From positions 1 to 64,000 of the forward strand of contig NZ_AUEC01000028.1 in the NCBI RefSeq assembly GCF_000425785.1: DNA of 64,000 nt, read 5' to 3'. The notes beneath the pieces were generated by a model that saw nothing but the letters and a program-made list of their open reading frames with translations, did not search any database and had not been told where the DNA came from. The translations under genes were made by a program, and so were the position numbers. The DNA is from Pseudomonas taiwanensis DSM 21245. Lineage in GTDB: Bacteria; Pseudomonadota; Gammaproteobacteria; Pseudomonadales; Pseudomonadaceae. Positions 48,421-59,800 of the stretch are shown here, one piece after another. Position 1 is the stretch's first letter; the number at the start of each line of letters is the position of its first letter.

Positions 48421-50037
48421 TCAGGGCTCCACGCGCACCACACAATTGCGTCCGGCATGCTTGGCGCGATATAGCGCCTCATCGGCGGCGCTGGCCATGG
48501 TCAGCGCATCCAGGTCGTCGTCGAGTTGAACCACACCTGCACTGAACGTGCATTGCAGGTCGTGGGGCTGCGCGGGGTAGAGAATCTCGGCAAAGCGCCT
48601 GCGGATTTCATCGAGCACCTTGTGCGCCGCCTCCAGGCCAGTGTTAGGCATCACGATGGCGAATTCCTCGCCGCCGTAGCGGCCGATGAAATCGGTCTTG
48701 CGCAGACGTTGCTTGAGAAACAGCGCCAGGCTCTTGATTACCCGGTCGCCCATGGGATGGCCGTGGCGGTCGTTGATCTTCTTGAAGTGGTCGATGTCGA
48801 GCATGGCGAAGCTCAACGGCTGCTCTTCGCGGCGCGCGCGGAAGCTGCAGTCTTCGAGCAATTGCAGGATGTGCGTGTGGTTGTACAGCCCGGTCAGGCT
48901 GTCGCGGACCATGCGCGCTTTCAGGTGACGGGCACGGGCGGCGCGGTTGCGCACGGTGGTGATCAGGTGGCGCGAGCGGATCGGCTTGGTCAGGAAGTCG
49001 TCGCCGCCTTCGCTCATGGCATCGAGCTGCTTATCCAGGTCGTCCTCGGCCGACAGGTAGATGATCGGCACGCTCACATAGCGGTCGTTATGTCGGATCA
49101 CCTTGGCCAGCTCGGTGCCGGTGCAGGCCGGCATGTACATGTCGAGGATCACCAGGTCGGGCTGGAAGTCGGCCAGCTCGGCCATGGTCCGGATCGGATC
49201 GTTCAGGCTGCGGGTGATCATGCCGGCGCTGTTGAGCAGGCGTTCGGTGTGCAGGGCCTGGGCGCGTGAGTCGTCGATGATCAGCACGCGAAACGGGTCG
49301 TACTGGGTGGCGCTGGTCAGCAGCTCGACTTTCTCCAGCAGGCTGGAGGCCTCAAGGGTGCCGGTGAGAAACTCCTGGCCTCCGGCGCGCACAGCGGCCA
49401 GCCGGGTCGGCGTGTCGGTTTCCTGATGGCTGAAGAACAGCAGCGGGATGTGTTGCTCCAGGCCCTGCTGGGCCTGAGCAGCCAGTTGCAGGCCCAGACC
49501 TGGGCCGGTGAAGTCGACATCCATGACAATGGCTGACGGTAGGCGCTCTTTCATCGAGGCCTGGAAAGCGTCTGCACTGAACAGGGCTTCGACGCCCAGG
49601 CCGAAGAACTCCAACTGCTGGGCCAGGCGCTCGGCCCGGTCATGGTCCTGCAGCAGGATGTACACCGGCTTGCGCAAGGGCGGCAGGGGCACTTGGTCGA
49701 GTTGGTCGCCCTTGCGCAGCCCGGTGCGCGACAGACGTTGCATCAGGCGGTTGAGCTCGCCGATCAGTTGTGAGTTGAGCCGTGCGCTGTTGGCTTCGAT
49801 GGCCTGCAGGGTCTGGCCAATGGCGGTCGACAGGTCGCTGTGCTCAGGCTGCTCGAAGCGTTCGGCGTAGCGTTGCAGGCGTAGGTTGGCCTCGCACAGT
49901 TCGCCCAGGTCGCCGTCCGACCATTCGCCACGCTGCAGACGCTGCCAGATCTCGAGGATCTGCCTGGCCTGGAGGATCACACGCTGGGCGAAGTGCTGCT
50001 TGAGACGCTCGTGGCTCGGCTCGGCTGTTTGGCTCAT
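48421..50037 (-). CDS. gcbA: REC-REC-GGDEF diguanylate cyclase, GcbA-like
   Basis: A 538-residue protein: an N-terminal helical part, REC1 (about 124-240), REC2 (about 249-365) and GGDEF (about 378-538). The active site GGEEF is at 455-459, with an inhibitory I-site RKTD at 446-449, so c-di-GMP synthesis with product feedback is expected. REC2 keeps Asp299 and Lys351. REC1 keeps Asp173 but has Gly226 where Lys is expected. GcbA promotes attachment and biofilm formation in other pseudomonads. Confidence 0.9.
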   Translation of the reverse strand: MSQTAEPSHERLKQHFAQRVILQARQILEIWQRLQRGEWSDGDLGELCEANLRLQRYAERFEQPEHSDLSTAIGQTLQAIEANSARLNSQLIGELNRLMQRLSRTGLRKGDQLDQVPLPPLRKPVYILLQDHDRAERLAQQLEFFGLGVEALFSADAFQASMKERLPSAIVMDVDFTGPGLGLQLAAQAQQGLEQHIPLLFFSHQETDTPTRLAAVRAGGQEFLTGTLEASSLLEKVELLTSATQYDPFRVLIIDDSRAQALHTERLLNSAGMITRSLNDPIRTMAELADFQPDLVILDMYMPACTGTELAKVIRHNDRYVSVPIIYLSAEDDLDKQLDAMSEGGDDFLTKPIRSRHLITTVRNRAARARHLKARMVRDSLTGLYNHTHILQLLEDCSFRARREEQPLSFAMLDIDHFKKINDRHGHPMGDRVIKSLALFLKQRLRKTDFIGRYGGEEFAIVMPNTGLEAAHKVLDEIRRRFAEILYPAQPHDLQCTFSAGVVQLDDDLDALTMASAADEALYRAKHAGRNCVVRVEP

Positions 50038-50286
50038 GTCCTGACTACTTATTAGTTGGGGATGTGCAGGTGCAATGATGGCTCTATGCTAGCAGTTCTT
50101 TTCCGACGAGTGAGTGCCCTGAATCAACAAAGGGTTCCGAACGAATATTCAGTTACTGACTCATTGGTCGCTTATGCGTACGGCGGTGTCTGCTTTATAG
50201 TGCAGCCACGCGGGCTTGCCGTGGCACCCTGGCGCAGGCCTGTGGTCCAAGCCCCTGAACCGTCGTGACTGATTAAGGACAAAGCC

Positions 50287-51354
50287 ATGCTGGATTGGAA
50301 AAACCGCGAGGCCAAAGCCGAGCCCCGCGAGCGTGTCGATGGTCGCGGTGCTGCGGCCCGCAGCTACCTTGGTGGCCTCTGGAGCCGTGCGCTGGGCACG
50401 TTGATTGGCCTTTACCTGCTGGTCTGCATTGGCCTTGGTTGGTACTGGAGCCAGGAGCCCGAACTGTTCCCGGTGCAGCAGAACGCCCAGGCGGCGGCCG
50501 AGAAGAATGGCCAGCAGATGGTCGTTGGCTACACCACCATCGAAACCCTCAAGACGGTCGCGCAGACCTTGCTGGACAAGCCGGGCGGCTACATTTCCAA
50601 CGACCGCTTCCCACCGGGGCTGTGGATGGACAACATGCCGAGTTGGGAATACGGCGTGCTGGTCCAGGTGCGCGACCTGTCGCGCGCACTGCGCAAGGAC
50701 TTCGCCCGTTCGCAGTCGCAATCCACCGAAGACGCCGACTTGGCCAAGGCCGAGCCGCGCTTCAACTTCGACAACAAGAGCTGGATCCTGCCATCGAGCG
50801 AGTCGGAGTTCGAGGAAGGCATCAAGTCGCTGAGCCGCTACCAGGCTCGCCTGGCCAAGGGTGATCAGGGCGCGATCTTCTATACTCGTGCCGACAACCT
50901 CAACAACTGGCTGGGTGACGTGGCGACCCGTCTGGGTTCGCTGTCCCAGCGCCTGTCGGCCAGTGTCGGCCGGGTCAAGCTCAACAGCACCCTGAAGACC
51001 GAGTCGGTGCAGCCCGGCCAGGCGCCGCAGGTTGACGAGGAACTGGTGGAAACGCCTTGGCTGCAGATCGACAACGTGTTCTACGAAGCCCGTGGCCAGG
51101 CCTGGGCGCTGTCGCATCTGCTGCGTGCCATCGAGGTGGACTTCGCCGATGTACTGGCGAAGAAGAACGCTACCGTCAGCGTCCGCCAGATCATCCGTGA
51201 ACTGGAGGCGTCCCAGGAGGCGCTGTGGAGCCCGATGGTGCTCAACGGCAGTGGCTTCGGCATGTGGGCCAACCACTCGCTGGTGATGGCCAACTATATC
51301 TCCCGAGCCAACGCAGCGGTGATCGACCTGCGTCAGCTGCTGTCCCAGGGCTGA
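50287..51354 (+). CDS. DUF2333 family membrane-anchored protein
   Basis: A 355-residue conserved protein with a basic N-terminus, one membrane anchor (about 36-55, ALGTLIGLYLLVCIGLGWYW) and a periplasmic remainder. The block GGYISNDRFPPGLWMDNMPSWEYGVLVQVRDLSRALRKDFARSQSQS is the DUF2333 signature. No function is known. AAGGA lies before the ATG. A Nudix gene follows after 2 bp. The 249 bp before it, back to gcbA, hold no visible feature beyond the shared upstream region. Confidence 0.88.
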   Translation: MLDWKNREAKAEPRERVDGRGAAARSYLGGLWSRALGTLIGLYLLVCIGLGWYWSQEPELFPVQQNAQAAAEKNGQQMVVGYTTIETLKTVAQTLLDKPGGYISNDRFPPGLWMDNMPSWEYGVLVQVRDLSRALRKDFARSQSQSTEDADLAKAEPRFNFDNKSWILPSSESEFEEGIKSLSRYQARLAKGDQGAIFYTRADNLNNWLGDVATRLGSLSQRLSASVGRVKLNSTLKTESVQPGQAPQVDEELVETPWLQIDNVFYEARGQAWALSHLLRAIEVDFADVLAKKNATVSVRQIIRELEASQEALWSPMVLNGSGFGMWANHSLVMANYISRANAAVIDLRQLLSQG

Positions 51355-51356
51355 TC

Positions 51357-51890
51357 ATGGCCATCGATCCCAAGGAGGCTGCCCACCGGGCAGCTTCCGA
51401 CCGTGAGCTGGTCGCCTGGGTGGACGAAGCCGATCAGGTCCTCGGCGCCTTGCCCAGGGCTCAGTTGCGTGAGCGCGGCCTGATCGGTCGCTGCACCTTC
51501 ATCCTGCTGTTCAACAGTGCCGGTGAACTGTGCGTGCACCGCCGTACCCTGAGCAAGGCGCTCTACCCAGGCTACTGGGATGTGGCGGCAGGCGGCATGG
51601 TGACGGCGGGAGAGGCGTATGCCGAGTCCGCCGCGCGCGAGCTGGCCGAAGAGTTGGGGATCGAAGGCGTCGACTTGCGCTTCCATGAGCGGTTCTACTT
51701 CGACCAGCCGGACAACCGCTTGTGGTGCGCGGTGTATTCGGCGGTGTCGGATGCGCCGTTGCGCTTGCAGCCGGAAGAAGTGATAGAGGCGAAGTTCGTT
51801 CGCATCGAGCAAGCGGAGGCCGAGAGCCTGAGCAAGCCCTATTGCCCGGACTCGCTGGCGGCGTTGCAGCGCTACAAGGCCAGTCTCTGA
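51357..51890 (+). CDS. Nudix hydrolase
   Basis: A 177-residue hydrolase of nucleoside-diphosphate-linked compounds. The Nudix box is intact: GGMVTAGEAYAESAARELAEELGIEG, fitting G-x5-E-x7-REL-x-EE-x-G. The preceding CVHRRTLSKALYPGYWDVAAGG resembles the YfcD/isopentenyl diphosphate isomerase-like subgroup. Substrate is unknown. It is probably cotranscribed with the DUF2333 gene. Confidence 0.9.
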   Translation: MAIDPKEAAHRAASDRELVAWVDEADQVLGALPRAQLRERGLIGRCTFILLFNSAGELCVHRRTLSKALYPGYWDVAAGGMVTAGEAYAESAARELAEELGIEGVDLRFHERFYFDQPDNRLWCAVYSAVSDAPLRLQPEEVIEAKFVRIEQAEAESLSKPYCPDSLAALQRYKASL

Positions 51891-51905
51891 GGTAGGCTTC
51901 CCGGT

Positions 51906-51941
51906 GCTGGCCTTTTCGCGGGTTAACCCGCTCCAGCAGGT
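51906..51941. repeat. Single REP element
   Basis: GCTGGCCTTTTCGCGGGTTAACCCGCTCCAGC has the P. putida REP core with a central GGGTTAACCC palindrome. It follows the Nudix gene and may act as its terminator. Confidence 0.6.
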
Positions 51942-52178
51942 GATTCACTGCCAGTGAGTCCAGTGAAATAGCCGTTGCAGCGGGCTTGCCTGTGAGGGGT
52001 CGCAAAACATTCGAAAAATGGCGCATTCCAGTACTTAGCAAACGCCGGTTTTATCGTTACACTGCGCGCCCTTTTCGGGCTGCCGCAGGTCTTGTGGCAG
52101 TAGCGCCGCCCCTGCCAGAGTGGGGCTTCGCGGTCGGCTCCCGTCGACCAGTTTTTGTCCTCAGCAAGAGGAACAAAA

Positions 52179-52550
52179 GTGGCCAAGAAAGCTTCTTCCT
52201 TCTCCGCCCTTGGCGGTCTCGTGTACTCCACCGATTCCGGTCGGCATTGCCCCGACTGTGGCCAGCCGGTGGACGCCTGCACCTGTAAGCAATCCGTCAT
52301 CCCCGAGGGGGACGGTATCGCCCGCGTTCGTCGTGAAAGCAAAGGCCGTGGCGGCAAGACCGTGACCACCGTCACCGGCGTCCCGCTGCCGCTCGACCAG
52401 CTCAAGGAGCTGGCCTCCACCCTCAAGCGCCGATGTGGTACCGGTGGCGCCTTGAAAGAGGGCGTGATCGAGATCCAGGGCGATCACGTCGAGTTACTCA
52501 TCGGCGAGCTGACCAAGCAAGGCTTCAAGGCGAAGAAATCCGGCGGTTGA
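52179..52550 (+). CDS. yciH: SUI1/eIF1-like translation factor YciH
   Basis: A 123-residue protein whose C-terminal two-thirds is a SUI1 domain (GGKTVTTVTGVPLPLDQLKELASTLKRRCGTGGALKEGVIEIQGDHVELL). The N-terminus has four cysteines in HCPDCGQPVDACTCK, a possible zinc site. Bacterial YciH influences start-site fidelity, like eIF1. The start is GTG at 52179 with AAGAGGA before it. Confidence 0.94.
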   Translation: MAKKASSFSALGGLVYSTDSGRHCPDCGQPVDACTCKQSVIPEGDGIARVRRESKGRGGKTVTTVTGVPLPLDQLKELASTLKRRCGTGGALKEGVIEIQGDHVELLIGELTKQGFKAKKSGG

Positions 52551-52702
52551 TACGGCCGCGCGATTTTTTCCCCAGCGCTTTCTAAACTCGTTTCCGTAGC
52601 AGGGGTCTATCCCTGAATACGGAATAATCGTCATTTTCAGCTTTTACACTGCGCCCGCCGCCTCGTGGGGCAGTGTCTTCGACTTATCTATAGGGGACGT
52701 GA

Positions 52703-54616
<1,914 letters not shown>

Positions 54617-54625
54617 TCGCCAGGG

Positions 54626-54688
54626 GCCGCTCCTGCCCTGTGTGGGGCGGGAGCGACCTTGTGGCGCGAAAGGGCTGCGTAGCAGCCC
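54626..54688. terminator. Two hairpins between speA and the toxin gene
   Basis: GGCCGCTCCTGCCC with GGGGCGGGAGCGACC (54626-54660) is REP-like. GGGCTGC-GTA-GCAGCCC (54672-54688) is followed on the minus strand by TTT and lies 7 bp past the toxin stop. They should separate the convergent genes. Confidence 0.6.
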
Positions 54689-54695
54689 CAACTGC

Positions 54696-55169
54696 CTATA
54701 CACAACAACCCTGCTCAGTACGGGCTTTGAGTCTGTGGTGAGCATCCATATGCCTTGTCCGACGGCAAGTAGAAGCAAGACTGCTATCAGGCACTGAGTA
54801 GCCCCTTGACTTCGCATACTCAATACCTGCTTTGATCCATGCCTGATCTTCGGGGTCGTCTCCGTAAGGGGCATCATTGCACCACGATCCAAATGCCGAA
54901 TTGCAGGTGCCAGCCCGACGCTGTGCCCATCCAGCACCTCTCAACAAGAATTCTTGCGATAGACCTGCGGCGGTTCCCGTAGCTCCGGAATTGAAGTTGC
55001 CAAAGGTTTCGTACTGCCTTCCTTGCTGTTTATAGTCCCACTCACCTCGATTTCTGACCATCGAGTAAAACCACGGCACTAGAAAAGCACTGCCGCCGTT
55101 TTTAAAGTAGTTACGCGCCTTGCTGGCAGCATTCATGTCGCTATCAACAGATGCGGTTGGAGGGTACAT
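54696..55169 (-). CDS. Free-standing polymorphic toxin type 44 domain protein
   Basis: A 157-residue protein matching, by eye, the bacterial toxin 44 (Ntox44) domain: RGEWDYKQQGRQYETFGNFN-SGATG (about 41-65) and a later YGDDPEDQAWIKAGIEYAK (102-120). Members usually form the C-terminal tip of large secreted toxins and are predicted nucleases. Here there is no delivery domain or signal peptide, and no clear immunity gene. AAGGAG is correctly placed before the ATG. Codons are more AT-rich than neighbours, suggesting transfer. The last 30 residues (from CRRTRH) are basic and look unrelated to the domain. Confidence 0.65.
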   Translation of the reverse strand: MYPPTASVDSDMNAASKARNYFKNGGSAFLVPWFYSMVRNRGEWDYKQQGRQYETFGNFNSGATGTAAGLSQEFLLRGAGWAQRRAGTCNSAFGSWCNDAPYGDDPEDQAWIKAGIEYAKSRGYSVPDSSLASTCRRTRHMDAHHRLKARTEQGCCV

Positions 55170-55243
55170 AAAGGCTCCTTGCTCTTAAGTAATTAAGAAG
55201 AGTCCCCTCCGTGGGCGCTGCATTTTCAAATTGATTCTCGCAG

Positions 55244-56611
55244 TCAATCGAATCTATTTTTCATATTGTTTTCCACTCCGACCCACTTGCCTCTCTGCTG
55301 CAATTTCCATCCCACCCACCCCAACGTCACTGCCCGCAACGCCATGAACCCCAGAAACGCCAGCCATAACCCATGGTTGCCGGAGCCACTCAACACCAGC
55401 GCCAGAGGCAGCGCGACCAGTACCGAAACCAGCATTGCATTGCGCATCTCTCGCGCCCTTGTCGCACCGATGAACAGCCCGTCGAGCAGATAACTCCACA
55501 CCGCGATCAGCGGCAGCACCGCCAGGTACGGCAGATACGGATAAGCCGCTGCCCGCACACTGTCGATGTCGGTTTGCAGGTCGATGAACAGGTGCCCGCC
55601 CATCAGGAACAACACGGCAAACCCCAGGCTGGTGATCAGCGACCAGCCACAGGCCACCACCAACGAGCGGCGCAGCGTGTCGCGGTCGCGGGCGCCGATG
55701 GCGTGGCCGCACAGGGCCTCCACGGCGTGAGCCAGGCCGTCCAGGGCATAGGCGGTCAACAGCAGGCCATTGAGCAGGAGGGCGTTAGCGGCCACCGTGG
55801 CCTCACCCAGGCGCGCGCCCTGCACGGTAATCAGCAGGAACACCAGCTGCAGCGCAAGGCTGCGCAGGAAGATGTCGCGGTTCACCGCCAACAGTGGCCG
55901 CCAGGCTTGCCAGCGCTTGAGCGCCGCCCAGGCGATCTGCCCCGGATAGGCGCGCAGGGCAGGGCGGGTGAGGGCCAAGCCCAATAGCGCGGCGCTCCAT
56001 TCGGCAATCACCGACGCTCGCGCCGAGCCCAGCACCCCCCAGTCGAGGCCAAGGACGAACCACAGGTTGAGCACGATGTTGAGCAGGTTGGTGGTCAGCA
56101 GAATGGCCAGCGGTGCCCTGGCGTTCTGGGTGCCGAGGAACCAGCCCACCAAGGCATAGCTGGCAAGCGCGGCCGGCAGGCCAAGCAGCCGCGTGTGGAA
56201 GAAGTCTTCGGTGGCTTGCTGCAAGGCTTCGCTCGGCTGCATGGCCTGCAGCGCCAACTGGCTGAAGGGTACGGCGAGCAGGCCGATGAGCAGGGCGAAG
56301 CCGACCGCCAGCAACAGCCCCTGTACCAGCACCTGGCGCAGCGCAGCACCGTCGGCGCGCCCGGCAGCCTGGGCGGCGAAACCGGTGGAGCCCATGCGCA
56401 GAAAGCCCATCAGGCCGACCATGAAGGTGAACAGGGTGGCGCCCACGGCGACCGCACCCAACTGGTGGGCATGGGGCAGGTGACCAATCACCGTGCTGTC
56501 GACCAGCGCCACCAGTGGCACCGAAACGTTGGAGAGAATCATCGGTGCGGCCAGGCCCCAGACCTTGCGGTGGGTGGGGCGGTCGCGCCAGTCGGTCGTC
56601 AGTGAAGTCAT
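55244..56611 (-). CDS. MATE family efflux transporter, DinF-like
   Basis: A 455-residue membrane protein with twelve hydrophobic segments and MATE features (LAAPMILSNVSVPLVALVDSTVIGHL at the start, ALDGLAHAVEALCGHAIGARD in the second half). It belongs to the DinF branch and probably exports cationic compounds with proton or sodium coupling. The ATG at 56611 has AGGAA before it, although the frame is open to 56983. The C-terminus ends in an AT-rich junction with the toxin region. Confidence 0.92.
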   Translation of the reverse strand: MTSLTTDWRDRPTHRKVWGLAAPMILSNVSVPLVALVDSTVIGHLPHAHQLGAVAVGATLFTFMVGLMGFLRMGSTGFAAQAAGRADGAALRQVLVQGLLLAVGFALLIGLLAVPFSQLALQAMQPSEALQQATEDFFHTRLLGLPAALASYALVGWFLGTQNARAPLAILLTTNLLNIVLNLWFVLGLDWGVLGSARASVIAEWSAALLGLALTRPALRAYPGQIAWAALKRWQAWRPLLAVNRDIFLRSLALQLVFLLITVQGARLGEATVAANALLLNGLLLTAYALDGLAHAVEALCGHAIGARDRDTLRRSLVVACGWSLITSLGFAVLFLMGGHLFIDLQTDIDSVRAAAYPYLPYLAVLPLIAVWSYLLDGLFIGATRAREMRNAMLVSVLVALPLALVLSGSGNHGLWLAFLGFMALRAVTLGWVGWKLQQRGKWVGVENNMKNRFD

Positions 56612-56825
56612 CGGGTTCCTGTTGAATCTGCGGCTGCGTTGCGGCCGTTTCGCGTCACCGGGCCGCTCCCAACGATTGCGGGTCCGGGAACGGCCGTGCG
56701 CCGCGCTTTTCTGAGGGCAACAGTGTAACGGCCAGCCAGCCAATACGCTCGACCTCAGGTGTCCCTGCTGCCATTGCGCTATAGTTGCTGCCCTTACGTA
56801 CACGCTGCCAAAGAGTTCCCACTCC

Positions 56826-59800
56826 ATGTTCAACAAAGGATTGTTGCTGGCCTGCGCGCTGGCGTTGCTCAGTGCTTGTGACGGCGCCTCGCCGGAAAAA
56901 ACCAAGCCGACCGAGTCTCCTGCCGCGAGCGCGGCGGTCGAGGCGGCGGCACCCAAACGCGAAGACCCGGCTGTGCTCGCCAAACGTTACGAGGGCCGCG
57001 AGCTGAGCGTGCTGGACGTCTCCGAAGTCCAGCTCGACGGAGCCGCTACCTTGTCGGTTAGCTTCTCGGTGCCACTGGATGCCAAGCAGGACTTCGCCAA
57101 CACGTTGCACCTGGTGGATACGGTCAAAGGCAAGGTCGATGGCGCCTGGGAGCTCTCCGACAACCAGATGGAACTGCGCCTGCGCCATCTTGAGCCACAG
57201 CGCAAGCTGGTGCTGACCATCGACAAAGGCCTGCTGGCGGTGAACGGCAAGACGCTGGACAGCGAGTCGGTGAGCCGCCTGGAAACCCGCGACATGCAGC
57301 CCACCGTGGGCTTCGCCAGCCGCGGCTCGCTGCTGCCGACGCGCCTGGCCGAAGGCCTGCCGGTCATCGCCCTGAACGTCAACAAGGTCGATGTCGAATT
57401 CTTCCGCATCAAGCCGGACATGCTCTCCAGCTTCCTGGTCAACTGGGGTCGCAACAGCAGCCTGTACTACTACCAGTCCAAGGAAACCCTGGAGATGGCT
57501 GAGCTGGTCTACAGCGGCCGTTTCGACCTCAACCCTGCGCGCAACACCCGCGAGACCATGCTGCTGCCGATTGCCGGTATCAAGCCGCTGCAGGAGCCGG
57601 GCGTGTACCTGGCCGTGATGCGTGCCTCGGGCACCTACGACTATTCGCAACCGGCAACGTTGTTCACCCTCAGCGACATCGGCGTATCCGCCCATCGCTA
57701 CCACGACCGCCTGGATGTATTCGCCCAGGCGCTGGAAGGCGGCAAGGCGTTGAAAGACGTCAACCTCGAACTGCACGATGACAAGGGCAAGCTGCTGGCC
57801 CAGGCCAAGACAGATAGCCAGGGTCATGCCCAACTGCCCATCACCGCCAAGGCCGACACCCTGATTGCCACCCAGGGCGTGCACACCACGCTGCTGCGCC
57901 TGAACACGGCGGCGCTGGACCTGGCCGAGTTCGACATCACCGGGCCCCAGGCCAACCCGCTGCAGTTCTTCATCTTCGGCCCGCGAGACCTGTATCGCCC
58001 TGGCGAAACGGTGCTGCTCAATGGCCTGTTGCGCGATCAGGATGGCAAGCCGGTCAAGGCCCAGCCGGTCAGCGTGGAGGTCCGTCGCCCCGATGAGCAG
58101 GTGAGCCGCAAGTTCGTCTGGGAGGCTGACGCCAACGGTCTTTACCAGTACCAATTGCAACTGGCCACCGAAGCTCCGACGGGCCGTTGGCAGTTGCTGC
58201 TCGACCTCGGCGGCGGGCGCAAGCAGGTGTATGAGTTCCTGGTCGAAGACTTCCTGCCCGAGCGCCTGGCACTGGAGCTCAAGGGCAGCAGCCAGCCGCT
58301 CGCACCAGAGCAGGATGCGCGTATCCAGGTCAATGGCCGCTACCTTTATGGCGCCCCGGCTGCCGGCAATCGCCTGAGTGGTCAGGCCTATGTCCGCCCG
58401 CTGCGAGAAGCCGTACCCGCCTTGCCGGGCTACCAGTTCGGCTCGGTGACCGAGACCGAGCTGAACCAGGACCTGGAGCTCGATGAAGTGACCCTCGACC
58501 AGGCCGGTAAAGCGGTGGTCGACATTGAAAGCCGCTGGGCCGAGGCCCGTTCGCCGCTGCAACTGACCGTGCAGGCCAGCCTGCAGGAGTCCGGCGGCCG
58601 ACCGATCACCCGGCGTCTGGAACAGCCGATCTGGCCTGCCGAGCGTTTGCCGGGCCTGCGTGGCCTGTTCGACGGTGACGAGACCGACAGCGATGGCCCG
58701 GTGGAATTCGAGTTCCTGGTGGCGGACCGGGACGGCAACAAGCTGGCGGCGAACGACCTCAAGGTCAGGCTCATTCGCGAGCGCCGCGACTACTACTGGA
58801 ACTATTCGCAGAGTGATGGCTGGAGTTACAACTACAACGAGAAATTCCTCACGCAAAGCGAGGAAACGCTCAGCGTCAAGGCAGGCTCCACGGCCAAGCT
58901 GACCTTCCAGGTCGAGTGGGGGCCGTATCGCGTGGAAGTGGAAGACCCGGAAACCGGACTGGTTTCCAGCGAACGCTTCTGGGCCGGTTATCGCGCCCAG
59001 GACAACGCCGAAGGCGGCGCTGTGCGTCCGGACCAGGTCAAGTTGGCGCTGGACAAGCCTTCGTACGCCGATGGTGCCACGGCCAATGTCACCGTCACGC
59101 CACCGGCGCCAGGCAGTGGTTATTTGATGGTCGAGTCCAGCGAGGGCCCGCTGTGGTGGCAGGAGATCGACGTTCCCGCCGAGGGCAAGACCTTCGAGGT
59201 GAAACTCGACAAGCAGTGGGCACGCCATGATCTGTATGTCAGCGCCTTGGTGATCCGCCCCGGCGAACGCAAGGCCAATGCCACGCCCAAGCGCGCGGTG
59301 GGCGTGCTGCACCTGCCGCTGGACCGCGCCGAGCGCAAGCTTGCCGTCACCTTGCAGGCCCCTGAGAAGATGCGGCCGAAACAGCCACTGACCGTGAAAC
59401 TCAAGGCCGCCAACGCTGATGGCAGCCACCCGAAACAAGTGCATGTGCTGCTGTCCGCGGTAGACGTGGGCATCCTCAACATCACCGACTTCAAAACCCC
59501 GGACCCGTTCGCCAGCCTGTTCGGTCGCAAGGCCTACGGTGCCGACCAACTGGACATCTACGGGCAGTTGATCGAAGCCGGCCAGGGCCGTCTGGCGAGC
59601 CTGGCATTCGGTGGCGATGCGGCCATGGCCAAGGGCGGCAAGCGCCCCAATACCACGGTGACCATCGTCGCTCAGCAGAGCGTGCCGGTGACCCTTGACG
59701 AGAAGGGCGAGGGTCAGGCAACGGTCGAGATCCCCGACTTCAACGGTGAGCTGCGCCTGATGGCTCAAGCCTGGAGCGATGAGCACTTCGGCATGGCCGA

